Positions 40,614 to 49,292 of a stretch of DNA of 64,000 bases are shown piece by piece. Origin of the DNA: Nitrobium sp046350935. Lineage in GTDB: Bacteria; Nitrospirota; Thermodesulfovibrionia; Thermodesulfovibrionales; Dissulfurispiraceae. The notes under the pieces were generated by a model, which ran no database searches, was not told the DNA's origin, and was given only the letters and a program-made list of their open reading frames with translations. Each line of letters opens with the position of its first letter. The stretch's first letter is position 1. The stretch spans positions 1 through 64,000 of the forward strand of contig JAXLZK010000008.1 in assembly GCA_046350935.1 (NCBI GenBank), given 5' to 3'. A program made the translations under genes and the position numbers.

Positions 40614-42149
40614 CTATTCCGCCAGCCACTCCCTGATGATGGCGGCGGCCCGGCGCGGGTCCTTCCTTACCAGGTCCATTACCTGTTCCTTCATGATCTG
40701 CTCGCTGGAAGCCTCCTGCTGGAGCTCCGCGGGTCCGATGCCCACCGTCACTTCCGGCGAGGACGGCAGCATCGCCACCGGGGAGGGTTTCAGCATCTCG
40801 ATGAGGGGCTTTATCACAAAGAATATCAGCAGGGCGACGGCCGCCAGAGGGACCAGGTACTTGAGGAGAGAAAAGATGATCTTGAGGAAGTCGATCTTCT
40901 CCTTGGGCAGCTCCTCGACCCCCGACTCGAAAGCGACATTCTCGACGATGACCTGGTCGCCCCTTTCTTTATTGTATCCGACGGCCGCCTTCACCAGCTC
41001 CGCATATTTCTTCAGGTCGGCCTCGGGCCTCGGGATATAGATATTCTTTTCCTTTTCCTTCTTGTAGGTTCCGTCCACCAGCACGGCGACGGAGAGGCTC
41101 CTCACCTCTCCCCTCGGCTGGATGATCTTGCTGACGCTCCTGCTCACCTCGTAGTTGATACTCTCGGACTGTTTCTGCGAAGAGGACGAAGCGGACCCCG
41201 TTCCGGCAGTCTGCTGACCGGGCTGCTGGCCGGGCTGATTCGCAACGACGCCGGGGATCCCTCCCCCCTGCCCGCCGGCGGATTTCTCCTGGGTGCGCTG
41301 TTCGCTCTTTATCGCGATGGTATCCGGGTCGAACTTCTCCTCGGTCCTCTCGATCTGGGTAAAGTCGATCTTCGAGGCAACGCGCACGATCGCCTTCCCC
41401 CTCCCCACGATCCCCTCCAGCATGCTCTGGAGCCTGCTCTCGTAGTCCTTGTCCACAGCCTTCTGGTATTCGTTCTGCTTGGCGTCGGCGAGGGCGTCCC
41501 CGGCACTGGGCTTCGAGAGGAGGTTCCCCATATTGTCGATGACGGTGACGTTCTGCGGGCTCATCCCCTCGACGCTGCTCGAAACGAGGTGCACGATGCC
41601 GCCTATCTGTCCCTGGCTCAGGACCCGTCCGGACTTCAGCTTTATCACTATCGAAGCGGTGGGCCTCTCTTCCTTTTCGGTGAAGATGGTCTTTTCAGGG
41701 ACGGCGATATGCACCCGCGCCCTCTCCACCTCGCCGAGCTGCTGTATCGTCCTGGTCAGCTCACCCTGGAGCGCCCTGATGTAGTTCAGCCGCTGTACGA
41801 ACTCGGTGACGCCGATCTGCGTCTTGTCGAAAATCTCGAAACCGATGCCCCCTCCCTGAGGGATTCCCTGGGCAGCCAGTTCGAGCCGGAGCTCGTACAC
41901 CTTGTTGCCCGGAACGTACAGGGCATTCCCCTCGACCTGATAGGGGACCTTCATTTCCTTCAGCTTGGCGATCACCTGCCCCGCATCCTCCTGGGAGAGG
42001 TTGCTGTAGAGGACCTGGTAATCGATCCTCTCGCTCCAGAGCATGATTCCGGCCATCAGGGCGATGCTCAGCAGGACGACGGCGAGCAGCGCGATCTTCT
42101 TTTTCGCCGGCCAGGAAAGGAAATGCTGTACGATGTCGTTCAGTGTCAT
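40614..42149 (-). CDS. fliF: FliF, MS-ring protein
   Basis: 511 residues. First membrane segment KKIALLAVVLLSIALMAGIMLW, YscJ-like ring-building motifs (YQVLYSNLSQEDAGQVIAKLKEMKVPYQ), periplasmic region, second membrane segment near 430-450 (YLVPLAAVALLIFFVIKPL), and the C-terminal FliG-binding tail VRKDPRRAAAIIREWLAE. FliF is the first structure assembled and houses the export gate. Confidence 0.98.
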   Translation of the reverse strand: MTLNDIVQHFLSWPAKKKIALLAVVLLSIALMAGIMLWSERIDYQVLYSNLSQEDAGQVIAKLKEMKVPYQVEGNALYVPGNKVYELRLELAAQGIPQGGGIGFEIFDKTQIGVTEFVQRLNYIRALQGELTRTIQQLGEVERARVHIAVPEKTIFTEKEERPTASIVIKLKSGRVLSQGQIGGIVHLVSSSVEGMSPQNVTVIDNMGNLLSKPSAGDALADAKQNEYQKAVDKDYESRLQSMLEGIVGRGKAIVRVASKIDFTQIERTEEKFDPDTIAIKSEQRTQEKSAGGQGGGIPGVVANQPGQQPGQQTAGTGSASSSSQKQSESINYEVSRSVSKIIQPRGEVRSLSVAVLVDGTYKKEKEKNIYIPRPEADLKKYAELVKAAVGYNKERGDQVIVENVAFESGVEELPKEKIDFLKIIFSLLKYLVPLAAVALLIFFVIKPLIEMLKPSPVAMLPSSPEVTVGIGPAELQQEASSEQIMKEQVMDLVRKDPRRAAAIIREWLAE

Positions 42150-42182
42150 AGCCGCTTGTTATGAGCGGGAAGCAGGAAAAGA

Positions 42183-42195
42183 GGAAAAATTTTCC
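42183..42195. repeat. GGAAAAATTTTCC palindrome, copy 2
   Basis: Exact 13-bp palindrome in the 67-nt gap between fliE and fliF; extended here to AGGAAAA-A-TTTTCCT. See copies at 9706 and 59180. Confidence 0.5.
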
Positions 42196-42216
42196 TGGTA
42201 TCCCTCTTTTTTCCCC

Positions 42217-42510
42217 TTAGGCCTGCATCCTCATGATCTCCTCATAGGCGGTGAGGAGCTTGTTCCTCACCTGCATAAGGGTCTGCATGGACAAATCCGC
42301 CTTCTCCATGGCGATCACCACGGTATGGATGTCCTTCACCTCTCCATTGGTAAAGCCCTCCATCGCCTTTTCGGCCTCGTCCTGGATCTCGGATGTTTCC
42401 TTCATCGCGCTCTTGATCGCGTCCTCGAAGGACGCGCCGCCCGGCTTGGTCGTCTTTGAGGCCTCCGCCCCCTCCGGGACGATTTCGCCTATTTTCTTTA
42501 TTTCGCTCAT
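42217..42510 (-). CDS. fliE: FliE, MS-ring/rod junction protein
   Basis: 97 residues from the ATG at 42510 with AAGGAGG upstream. FliE motifs: SFEDAIKSAMKETSEIQDEAEKAMEGFTNGEVKDIHTVVIAMEKADLSMQTLMQVRNKLLTAYEEIMRMQ. FliE is the first rod-side substrate and joins FliF to the proximal rod. Confidence 0.97.
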   Translation of the reverse strand: MSEIKKIGEIVPEGAEASKTTKPGGASFEDAIKSAMKETSEIQDEAEKAMEGFTNGEVKDIHTVVIAMEKADLSMQTLMQVRNKLLTAYEEIMRMQA

Positions 42511-42537
42511 GAGGCCACCTCCTTGCAATGGGCCGCT

Positions 42538-42945
42538 TTACACTCTGGCGATCTCCAGTGTTTTCATGTACATCTCCTTGAAGGAGTTCACCAGTGTCAG
42601 GTTGGCTTCGTACGCCCGCGCAGCGGTCATGAGATTGACCATCTCTTCCGTGGTATTGATATTGGGATAGCTGACGTACCCCTCTTTGTTCGCGTCGGGA
42701 TGCGTTGGATTGTACACCATTTTGAACGGCCTCGGGTCCTCCACAATCCTGGGGATGTCCACCCCGGCGGAGGTCGCATCGAACAGATAGGACTCGAACA
42801 CCACATCCTTCCTCCGGTACGGCCCCCCCTCAGGTGTTTGCGTGGAGTTGATATTCGCAACATTGGACGCAATGACGTTCATGCGCACCTTTTGCGCTTC
42901 GAGGGCAGTTGCGCTTACCCGTAACGGCAAAAACATTCCTTCCAT
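42538..42945 (-). CDS. flgC: FlgC, proximal rod protein
   Basis: 135 residues. RVSATALEAQKVRMNVIASNVANINSTQTPEGGPYRRKDVVF is the FlgC N-terminus and MVNLMTAARAYEANLTLVNSFKEMYMKTLEI its C-terminus. Proximal rod subunit; lies between flgB and fliE. AGGAGGG precedes the ATG. Confidence 0.98.
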   Translation of the reverse strand: MEGMFLPLRVSATALEAQKVRMNVIASNVANINSTQTPEGGPYRRKDVVFESYLFDATSAGVDIPRIVEDPRPFKMVYNPTHPDANKEGYVSYPNINTTEEMVNLMTAARAYEANLTLVNSFKEMYMKTLEIARV

Positions 42946-43001
42946 ATCAGATCACCCTCCTGCTCTTTTCACTATTCGGCCGCTGTCCGGCATGCTGTCG
43001 C

Positions 43002-43361
43002 CTACCGGCCGCCCCTGAGGACGTCCTTCAGCATCCTGACCTTCATACTTATCAATTGGGTCGCGGTGTTGTATAGTAATGCATTTTCCGCAACCTTTGC
43101 CATCTCCATGTCGAGGTTGACGGTATTGCCGTCCTGGCTGGGCATGGTATCGACAGGCTCGTACACCTCGTAGCTCGGGGAGACCTCCGGTCCGGCGCCC
43201 TCGAATGCCGCTTTTGCCTTCCCGAGCTCATTCTGAAACGATATGTCCCTGGCCTTGTATCCAGGCGTCTCGGAGTTCGCGATATTGGACGCCAATATTT
43301 TCTGCCGGAAAGAGGCGATATCGAGCATCTTTTCGAGAACTTTCATGCTGCTGTCCGCCAT
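43002..43361 (-). CDS. flgB: FlgB, proximal rod protein
   Basis: 119 residues from the ATG at 43361 (GGGAGGAG upstream). FlgB family: DIASFRQKILASNIANSETPGYKARDISFQ, then the C-terminal NTVNLDMEMAKVAENALLYNTATQLIS. First gene of the flgB-to-motE operon, 47 nt downstream of a sigma-54 promoter. The frame is open upstream to 43412 but that part would overlap the promoter. Confidence 0.97.
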   Translation of the reverse strand: MADSSMKVLEKMLDIASFRQKILASNIANSETPGYKARDISFQNELGKAKAAFEGAGPEVSPSYEVYEPVDTMPSQDGNTVNLDMEMAKVAENALLYNTATQLISMKVRMLKDVLRGGR

Positions 43362-43407
43362 AGGCTCCTCCCTTGCTTCATAAGTTCTATCTGTCCTGCA
43401 ATGTATA

Positions 43408-43423
43408 TGCAATTTTCATTCCA
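43408..43423 (-). promoter_or_regulatory. Sigma-54 promoter of the flgB operon
   Basis: Minus strand TGGAAT-GAAAA-TTGCA: invariant GG and GC at 10-nt spacing and a perfect -12 TTGCA. Confidence 0.72.
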
Positions 43424-43462
43424 TCAATCCCGTTCATCCGGCGAAGATTTCTTCAGCGCCTT

Positions 43463-44758
43463 CTACTCTTTCAGCTCCCCGTCGGAAATACCGTACTCCT
43501 TGATCTTGTTCCGGATGGTCCGCACGCTCACTCCGAGCAGCTCGGCGGCCCTCGTCCTGTTTCCGGCGTTCCGCCTCAGCGTTTCGATGATCATCTCCCT
43601 CTCCATGTCCCGCAGGCTTCCCGTTTTTCCGCCTGCCGGGTCAGGCGGGTTTCCGCCGCCTACGGCATCGGGAGGAGGCAGCAGCACTTCCCCCCGCGCA
43701 ATGACCGCCGACCGGTAGATGAAATTTTCCAACTCCCTGACGTTTCCCTCCCAGTTCCTCTTCAGGAGATAATCGGTGAAATCCCCGGAGAGGGTCAGGA
43801 CCCTGTTCATCTTAGCGGCGAGCTTCGAAAGGAAGAATCGCGCCAGGGGCACGATATCCTCCCGGCGCTCCCGGAGGGGGGGGAGCTTGATCGGAAAGAC
43901 GTTCAGGCGGTAGTAGAGGTCCTCACGGAAGGCGCCCTTTTTGACCTCTGCGAGGAGGTCCTTGTTCGTAGTGGCGATGATGCGCACATCGACCGCAAGG
44001 GGCGTGCGCCCTCCTATCCGGTCGATCTCCCGCTCCTGGATGGCGCGAAGCAGCTTTGCCTGCAGCGGATAGGCCATCTCGCTGACCTCGTCGAGGAGGA
44101 GCGTCCCCTTGTTGGCCAGCTCGAACTTGCCCTGTCTTCTCTCCACCGCCCCGGTGAAGGCCCCTTTTTCGTGGCCGAAGAGCTCCGATTCGAGAAGGCT
44201 CTCCGATATGGCGGCGCAATTGATGGCGATGAAAGGCCCCGCCTCCCGAGCGCTGTTGCGGTGGATCAGGCGCGCCGCCACCTCCTTGCCGGTGCCGCTC
44301 TCTCCGGCAAGGAGCACCGTGATATCGCTCTTTGCGACCTCCCGGGCGATCGAGAGGACATGCTTCATCGCCGCTGATTCGGCGATGCCGTCGTCCTCCC
44401 CGGACGGGAGTATCCGCTCGATCACCTGGCTGAGCATCGGAAAGGAAAAAGGCTTGATGATATAGTCGGTCGCCCCCAGCTTCATGGCGTCCACCGCGTT
44501 TTCCACCGTACCGTATCCGGTGATGACGATGACCGGCACGAATATATTCCTCCTCCGGATCTCCTGGAGGAACTCGATTCCGTTCATTTTGGGCATTTTC
44601 ATATCGGTGATGACGAGGGAGAAGTCGTGAAGATTGCATTGGTGCAGCACCTCCACGGGATTATGAAACACGACGGGATTGAAGCCGCACCGCTTGAGCG
44701 ACTCCCGGAGCGCCATGGCCATATCCACTTCATCATCGACGATCAATACCGATTTCAT
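43463..44758 (-). CDS. FlrC/FleR-like sigma-54 response regulator
   Basis: 431 residues from the ATG at 44758 (an ATG at 44773 is possible). Receiver with DDEVDMA, phospho-acceptor VITDMKMPKMNG and Lys in IIKPF; AAA+ sigma-54 domain with Walker A GESGTGKE, the sigma-54 contact loop GAFTGA, Walker B LLLDEVSEM; Fis-type helix-turn-helix NRTRAAELLGVSVRTIRNKIKEYG. It would activate sigma-54 hook and basal-body promoters when phosphorylated by the kinase encoded just upstream. No other operon in the window suits it better. Confidence 0.92.
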   Translation of the reverse strand: MKSVLIVDDEVDMAMALRESLKRCGFNPVVFHNPVEVLHQCNLHDFSLVITDMKMPKMNGIEFLQEIRRRNIFVPVIVITGYGTVENAVDAMKLGATDYIIKPFSFPMLSQVIERILPSGEDDGIAESAAMKHVLSIAREVAKSDITVLLAGESGTGKEVAARLIHRNSAREAGPFIAINCAAISESLLESELFGHEKGAFTGAVERRQGKFELANKGTLLLDEVSEMAYPLQAKLLRAIQEREIDRIGGRTPLAVDVRIIATTNKDLLAEVKKGAFREDLYYRLNVFPIKLPPLRERREDIVPLARFFLSKLAAKMNRVLTLSGDFTDYLLKRNWEGNVRELENFIYRSAVIARGEVLLPPPDAVGGGNPPDPAGGKTGSLRDMEREMIIETLRRNAGNRTRAAELLGVSVRTIRNKIKEYGISDGELKE

Positions 44759-44838
44759 TATCGCTACACCCATTCTCCCGAAAGCAAGAGGCCTTTTCCG
44801 TCAAAAAAATGATCCTTGCCGATACCGTACCCTCTTCC

Positions 44839-45987
44839 CTACCCGCCCGTGGGAAGGCAGAGGGTGAATTCCGTCCCTTTTCCCTCCGAGCTCCTTACGG
44901 CAATGGTGCCCCGGTGCGCCGAAACGATCCCGGAGGTGATGGACATTCCCAGCCCGGTCCCCCGGTCCTTGGTGGAAAAGAACGGCTCGAACATCCTCGC
45001 CTGCGTCTCTTCGTCCATCCCGACGCCGTCGTCCTGTATGGACAGCGCGACGAAAGGCGGGATGCCGTCCGTCCACGCAGCCCCCTCCGCCGGGGCCTTC
45101 TCCAGGCATTCCGGCGCGTAAATGCGCACCCGTATCTCTCCCCTGTCGGGGATCGCCTGGACGGCATTCAGCATGATATTGATCACCGCCTGTCGTATCA
45201 GCCCTTTGTCCATGGGCAGCAGGTACCGCCCCTCCTCCGCAAAATGGAACCGGATCCGCTCTTTCGGGAACAGCTCTCCGAACTCCCTGCAGATCTCGCC
45301 GACGGTTTCGTTGAGGCAGCAGACCTGGGCCGCCGGCTTGATCTCCTTCGAAAACCGGAGCATGTTGTCGAGAGAGTTTACCAGGTATCGTACGGAATTG
45401 GAAATCCTGTTTGCATACTCACCGTGCTCCGTCCCCTTCAGGTCGCCGGCGAGCAGGCTTGCAAACAGCTCGATGCTCCCGAGGGGGTTCCGTATCTCAT
45501 GGGCGATCTTCAGGACCAGTCCGCCCATGGCGGTCAGACGCCTGTTCCGCTCGTTCTCCGCCTCGAGCTGCTTCAGCCGGGTAATGTCTTTGAACAACAC
45601 CACATGCCCGATGCTGCTGCCCTCCCTGTCACGCACCTCCGAGCGGGAGACAAGCGCATAAAACGGCCTCCCTTTTTCCGGCACGATCGTCTCCCCGCTG
45701 ACGGCCGCCCTGAAAGAGGCCCCTCCGATGATTTCTTCCGCAGTGACGTTCAGCAGCTTCTCCACAGCGCTGTTGACCAGCCGTATCACCCCGTCCCTGT
45801 CGAAGAAGATGACCCCCACATCGACGCTGTCAAGAATGCTGTCGAGGAGCTGCTTCTTGTGCTCCACTTCCTCTGTCAGCCGTTCGACCTTCTCTTCGAG
45901 ATTCCGGTAATACTGGGTAAGCGTCGCCGATGCCGCATTGAAGCTCTCTATTGCCTTATTGAGCAGCCCTACATCGACCAGGTCCAT
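44839..45987 (-). CDS. FlrB/FleS-like PAS sensor histidine kinase
   Basis: 382 residues with no membrane segment. An N-terminal coiled coil, a PAS domain (about 48-140, LDSILDSVDVGVIFFDRDGVIRLVN), DHp helix with the phospho-His in KIAHEIRNPLGSIELFASLL, and HATPase_c with INIMLNAVQAI, DDGVGMDEE and GTGLGMSI. Cytosolic kinases of this build (FlrB, FleS) phosphorylate the adjacent FlrC/FleR. A 9-nt gap follows the TPR gene upstream. Confidence 0.92.
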   Translation of the reverse strand: MDLVDVGLLNKAIESFNAASATLTQYYRNLEEKVERLTEEVEHKKQLLDSILDSVDVGVIFFDRDGVIRLVNSAVEKLLNVTAEEIIGGASFRAAVSGETIVPEKGRPFYALVSRSEVRDREGSSIGHVVLFKDITRLKQLEAENERNRRLTAMGGLVLKIAHEIRNPLGSIELFASLLAGDLKGTEHGEYANRISNSVRYLVNSLDNMLRFSKEIKPAAQVCCLNETVGEICREFGELFPKERIRFHFAEEGRYLLPMDKGLIRQAVINIMLNAVQAIPDRGEIRVRIYAPECLEKAPAEGAAWTDGIPPFVALSIQDDGVGMDEETQARMFEPFFSTKDRGTGLGMSITSGIVSAHRGTIAVRSSEGKGTEFTLCLPTGG

Positions 45988-45996
45988 CGTGCGTTT

Positions 45997-47676
45997 CTAC
46001 TCCTCTCCCGCCAGAATCATCGCCGCCTCTCCCACAAGCCCGCCGCCGTCGGCGGCTTTCTTCAGATAGTCCCGGTCGCGCATCAGCTTCCCGTATTGAT
46101 ACTGCACCCACTGGAGGGTCCGCGGGTCGTCCACTCCCTGCTCCAGCGCCCGTTTGTAGTAGAACCGGGCCTTCTCTTCCTCCCCCGCCCGATACGCGAG
46201 ATCCCCCGCCCGAGCGGAAGAGGCGCTGTCGCCGGCATCGGAGGCCATTCCATAGTACTTTACCGCATTGCCCCTGTCGCCTGCCTCTGCGTACAGCGAG
46301 GCCAGACGCGCGAGGAGACGGTGGTCCTGCGAGATCCCGGCCGCATTTGCCAGGTGCTGGATCGCCTGCGGGTAATCCCCCTCCCGTCTGTATATTTCCG
46401 CCATCAGGTAGGAGGAGCGGAGGAAATACCGTTTATCGAAAAGAATGGGAAGGATGAGCTTCCGTGCCTCGCCGTTTTTGCCCTCATTGATGAGAATTTC
46501 CGCGAGAAGCAGCGACGCATCCCCATTCTCTCCCTTTTGCGTCCGTTTGAGCAGCAGCGCCCCCTCCTTTTCCCTGCCGTTGGCGATCAGGTGCCGCGCG
46601 GCCGCTGCGATGAACGGGCTGCTCAGATCGAGATAAGGGGAATATTTGGAAAGATATTCGGCCCCTTTCGGGTCTTTCGCATCGATGAACTTCTGCAGCC
46701 GCCTTTCCATCTCCCGCCCCCGGGTTTTCTTGTCCTTGATGAACGTGAGGTAACGCAAGGCATTGCCGGGATCGCCCGTCCTGTCGTAAAGTTTCACTAT
46801 GGTCATCGCAAGGCCATCGTCCATCTCGCGCGAAAAGACATCGAGGCTCAGCTCCAGGGCTTCATTGTCTCTTCCCTTGTATTCGTACACCTTTGCAAGG
46901 GTCTTCTTCGCGTTATGCACCTCGAGGCTCGAAGACGATTCCCGGATAATGCCCTTGCACTGCCTCTCGGCATCGTCGAAGCGGGAGGCGTAATAGTACA
47001 GCAGCGCCTTGCTTACCCGGAGGTCCTCTTCTTTCAGGGCGGACTCGGAGATCTTGTTGATCGTGCCGATCGCTTCTCGATGCATCCCTTTCAGGCTGTA
47101 CAGGTCAGCCTTGACGAACAGGGCGCGGGGCTCGGTTTCCAATGCCCGGGGGGAAAGCTCTTTCAGAAGCGCCTCGGCCCCGGTGCTATCGCTCATTTTC
47201 AGTTTCAGCTCCGCTTTGCCGATAAGAGCCTTTTCCCGGAACTCCCCACCGGCTTTTTCAAAATAGTACCGGGCTTCTTCGTATGACCGCGAAGCAAGAG
47301 AGCTGTATCCGAGCAGGAGCATGGCCTCATTCATATGGACAGACTGGGGGTATAACGAGAAAAGGCGCTTCATATTCAGACGCGCTTCGTGGTACCTCTT
47401 CAGATAAAAATCCGCCTTGCCCATGCCGAAAAGCGCCTTTTCAGCAGTCGGCCCCTTCCGGGAGGAGAGGAATATTTCCCGGTACATGTCTCCCGCCGCG
47501 GAATATTTTTTCGTCTTGAAAAGCTCGTCGGCGGTGTGCAGTTTGTCGCCGGAGGCATGAAGCAGCGGCACAGGAAAGAGCGCAGGGAGAAGAAAAAGTG
47601 AGAAAAAAAGGAGAAAAGGAAGACGGGACGCAGGAGAAGGTTTTTTCCCGCTGATTCCCGCTTTTTCTCCTGTCAT
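45997..47676 (-). CDS. Secreted TPR-repeat protein in the flagellar regulator operon
   Basis: 559 residues: a signal or anchor segment (LPFLLFFSLFLLPALFPVPLLHA, about 19-41) and then about a dozen TPR/Sel1-like repeats, for example FYLKRYHEARLNMKRLFSLYP and AGDRGNAVKYYGMASDAG. No catalytic motif. It is first in the operon with the kinase and regulator (AGGAG 7 nt before the ATG), so it may be a periplasmic assembly or sensing scaffold; this is inference. PflA-like TPR proteins of epsilon-proteobacterial motors are a loose analogue. Confidence 0.8.
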   Translation of the reverse strand: MTGEKAGISGKKPSPASRLPFLLFFSLFLLPALFPVPLLHASGDKLHTADELFKTKKYSAAGDMYREIFLSSRKGPTAEKALFGMGKADFYLKRYHEARLNMKRLFSLYPQSVHMNEAMLLLGYSSLASRSYEEARYYFEKAGGEFREKALIGKAELKLKMSDSTGAEALLKELSPRALETEPRALFVKADLYSLKGMHREAIGTINKISESALKEEDLRVSKALLYYYASRFDDAERQCKGIIRESSSSLEVHNAKKTLAKVYEYKGRDNEALELSLDVFSREMDDGLAMTIVKLYDRTGDPGNALRYLTFIKDKKTRGREMERRLQKFIDAKDPKGAEYLSKYSPYLDLSSPFIAAAARHLIANGREKEGALLLKRTQKGENGDASLLLAEILINEGKNGEARKLILPILFDKRYFLRSSYLMAEIYRREGDYPQAIQHLANAAGISQDHRLLARLASLYAEAGDRGNAVKYYGMASDAGDSASSARAGDLAYRAGEEEKARFYYKRALEQGVDDPRTLQWVQYQYGKLMRDRDYLKKAADGGGLVGEAAMILAGEE

Positions 47677-47725
47677 CCCACTCTCCTTGCTCCCTTATTT
47701 TTCACACGGCAATCCGTTCTTCTAA

Positions 47726-47741
47726 TGAAAAAAACGTGCCA
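47726..47741 (-). promoter_or_regulatory. Sigma-54-like promoter of the TPR-kinase-regulator operon
   Basis: Minus strand TGGCAC-GTTTT-TTTCA: a perfect -24, but the -12 has TTTCA instead of TTGCA, so the invariant G is missing. About 50 nt before the TPR start. The rest of the 250-nt gap up to the next regulator is AT-rich with a perfect GGGGGATCCCCC palindrome at 47817. Confidence 0.35.
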
Positions 47742-47926
47742 TCCCTCCCCAAAAAAGGAAAATAGTTTTCTTCGATAATTCCTCTGAAAATTAAAGAAAA
47801 ATAAATAGCACTCTCCGGGGGATCCCCCTTTCAAGTCAATTATATGACGGGAACGAAAAAGAAAAAGTTCCGGAATGTTACTTTTATGACGCTTTTGTTT
47901 TTTCCCCGAAGGAGGGTAAAAGAGAA

Positions 47927-48925
47927 TTACGGCAGGATCAGCCGCTTCATCTTCTCGATGAGGGTCGTTCTATTGATGTTGAGATAGCGCGCAGCCTGGC
48001 TCTTCACCCCGTTATGCAGTTCGAGGGCGTGGAGGATGAGCCTCCTTTCGTACTCTTCAAGGGCGGCATTCAGGTCGATGCCGCCGATAAAGGGATTGGC
48101 GTCGTCATCTCCTATTTCGGGCAGGTCGGGAATACGCCGTCCGGTCATTCTCTCCGGAAGATCGAAAGGCGTGACGATGTCGTTCTCTTTGAGGACCAGC
48201 AGCCGTTCTATAGTGTTTTCCAGCTCCCTGACGTTGCCGGGCCATGCATAGGTGTTGAATATTTTCACGGCATCTTCTGAAAAGGCAATCTTGCTCCTTC
48301 CGAAGCGTTTTGCGTGCTTCTCGACAAAAAAATCACACAGCCGGGGCATATCCTCGATGCGCTCACGAAGGGGGGGGATTTCGATGGGAATGACATTGAG
48401 ACGATAAAAGAGGTCATCCCTGAACCTCCCCTGCCCTACCGCCTCTTCAAGGTTCCGGTTGGTTGCGGCAATGATCCTGACGTCCACGTTCACCGTTTTC
48501 GTCCCGCCGATCCTTTCGAAGGAGCGCTCCTGGATGACCCTGAGGAGTTTTACCTGCAGGATGGGCGGCATCTCTCCTATCTCATCGAGAAAAATCGTGC
48601 CGCTGTCGGCAAGCTCGAATCTCCCTATCCGCATGGCGACCGCCCCGGTAAAGGCGCCCTTTTCGTGGCCGAACAGCTCCGATTCGAGAAGCTCCGCAGG
48701 GATGGCGCCGCAGTTGACAGGGATGAAGGGTTTTTCAGCGCGGTTGCTGTTGTTGTGGATGTTTTTGGCAACCAGCTCCTTGCCGGTCCCGCTCTCTCCC
48801 ATAATCAGAATTGTACTGGCGCAGTTCGCAACTTTTGCGCTCAGTTCGTAGATGCGTTTGATTGCCTGAGAAGTGCCGATCAGCGGATGATGGTTGCCGT
48901 TGCGTCCTGCACCTGTATTTTCCAC
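47927..48925 (-). CDS. Receiver-less FlrA/FleQ-like sigma-54 activator
   Basis: About 332 residues. AAA+ domain starts almost at once: Walker A GESGTGKE, contact loop GAFTGA in HEKGAFTGAVAMR, TIFLDEIGEMP, and a C-terminal Fis-type helix-turn-helix GVKSQAARYLNINRTTLIEKMKRL. The arrangement fits master regulators FlrA/FleQ, but the N-terminal REC-like domain of those proteins is absent. The start is unclear: GTG at 48925 is adopted, in-frame TTG at 48973 also possible, and neither has a ribosome site. Placed at the head of the whole cluster, it probably activates class II flagellar genes without needing phosphorylation. Confidence 0.88.
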   Translation of the reverse strand: MENTGAGRNGNHHPLIGTSQAIKRIYELSAKVANCASTILIMGESGTGKELVAKNIHNNSNRAEKPFIPVNCGAIPAELLESELFGHEKGAFTGAVAMRIGRFELADSGTIFLDEIGEMPPILQVKLLRVIQERSFERIGGTKTVNVDVRIIAATNRNLEEAVGQGRFRDDLFYRLNVIPIEIPPLRERIEDMPRLCDFFVEKHAKRFGRSKIAFSEDAVKIFNTYAWPGNVRELENTIERLLVLKENDIVTPFDLPERMTGRRIPDLPEIGDDDANPFIGGIDLNAALEEYERRLILHALELHNGVKSQAARYLNINRTTLIEKMKRLILP

Positions 48926-49117
48926 GTCATAAGTTTGACACACGAAAAGGCAAAAGGTCAATAGAATTTTCAAGAAAAAACGGAGGAATTGTTAAGAAAG
49001 AAAACGGAGAGAGAGGAAAAGAAAAAGTTATATGTCTCAAAGGGTTAGCCTCGCCTCCCTCATCGGGTCCCGGAAGAAAGGCACGCTTCAGGAAGACTTC
49101 CCGTATCATCGATTGAA

Positions 49118-49192
<75 letters not shown>

Positions 49193-49250
49193 GTTGACTG
49201 GAAGTACATCGGCCGGTTGCCTTGAACCGAATAAAAAGCGGATTAGTTAT

Positions 49251-49278
49251 TCTATATTTTTTTGGTGGTTTCTTGCAA
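49251..49278 (-). promoter_or_regulatory. Possible sigma-70 promoter of tRNA-Gly
   Basis: Minus strand TTGCAA, 16 nt, TATAGA, about 55 nt before the tRNA 5' end, inside the 100-nt gap after ilvD. The -35 also sits in the palindrome TTTCTTGCAAGAAA. Confidence 0.4.
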
Positions 49279-49292
49279 GAAAAAACAAACCG

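Noticed and set aside
44813..44830. GCCGATAC on the plus strand between kinase and regulator, like a sigma-28 -10
   Set aside because: No TAAA at 15 nt upstream and it would point antisense into the kinase gene.
47817..47828. GGGGGATCCCCC perfect palindrome as terminator of the receiver-less regulator
   Set aside because: No loop large enough for a stable RNA hairpin and no T run directly after it; kept only as a note.
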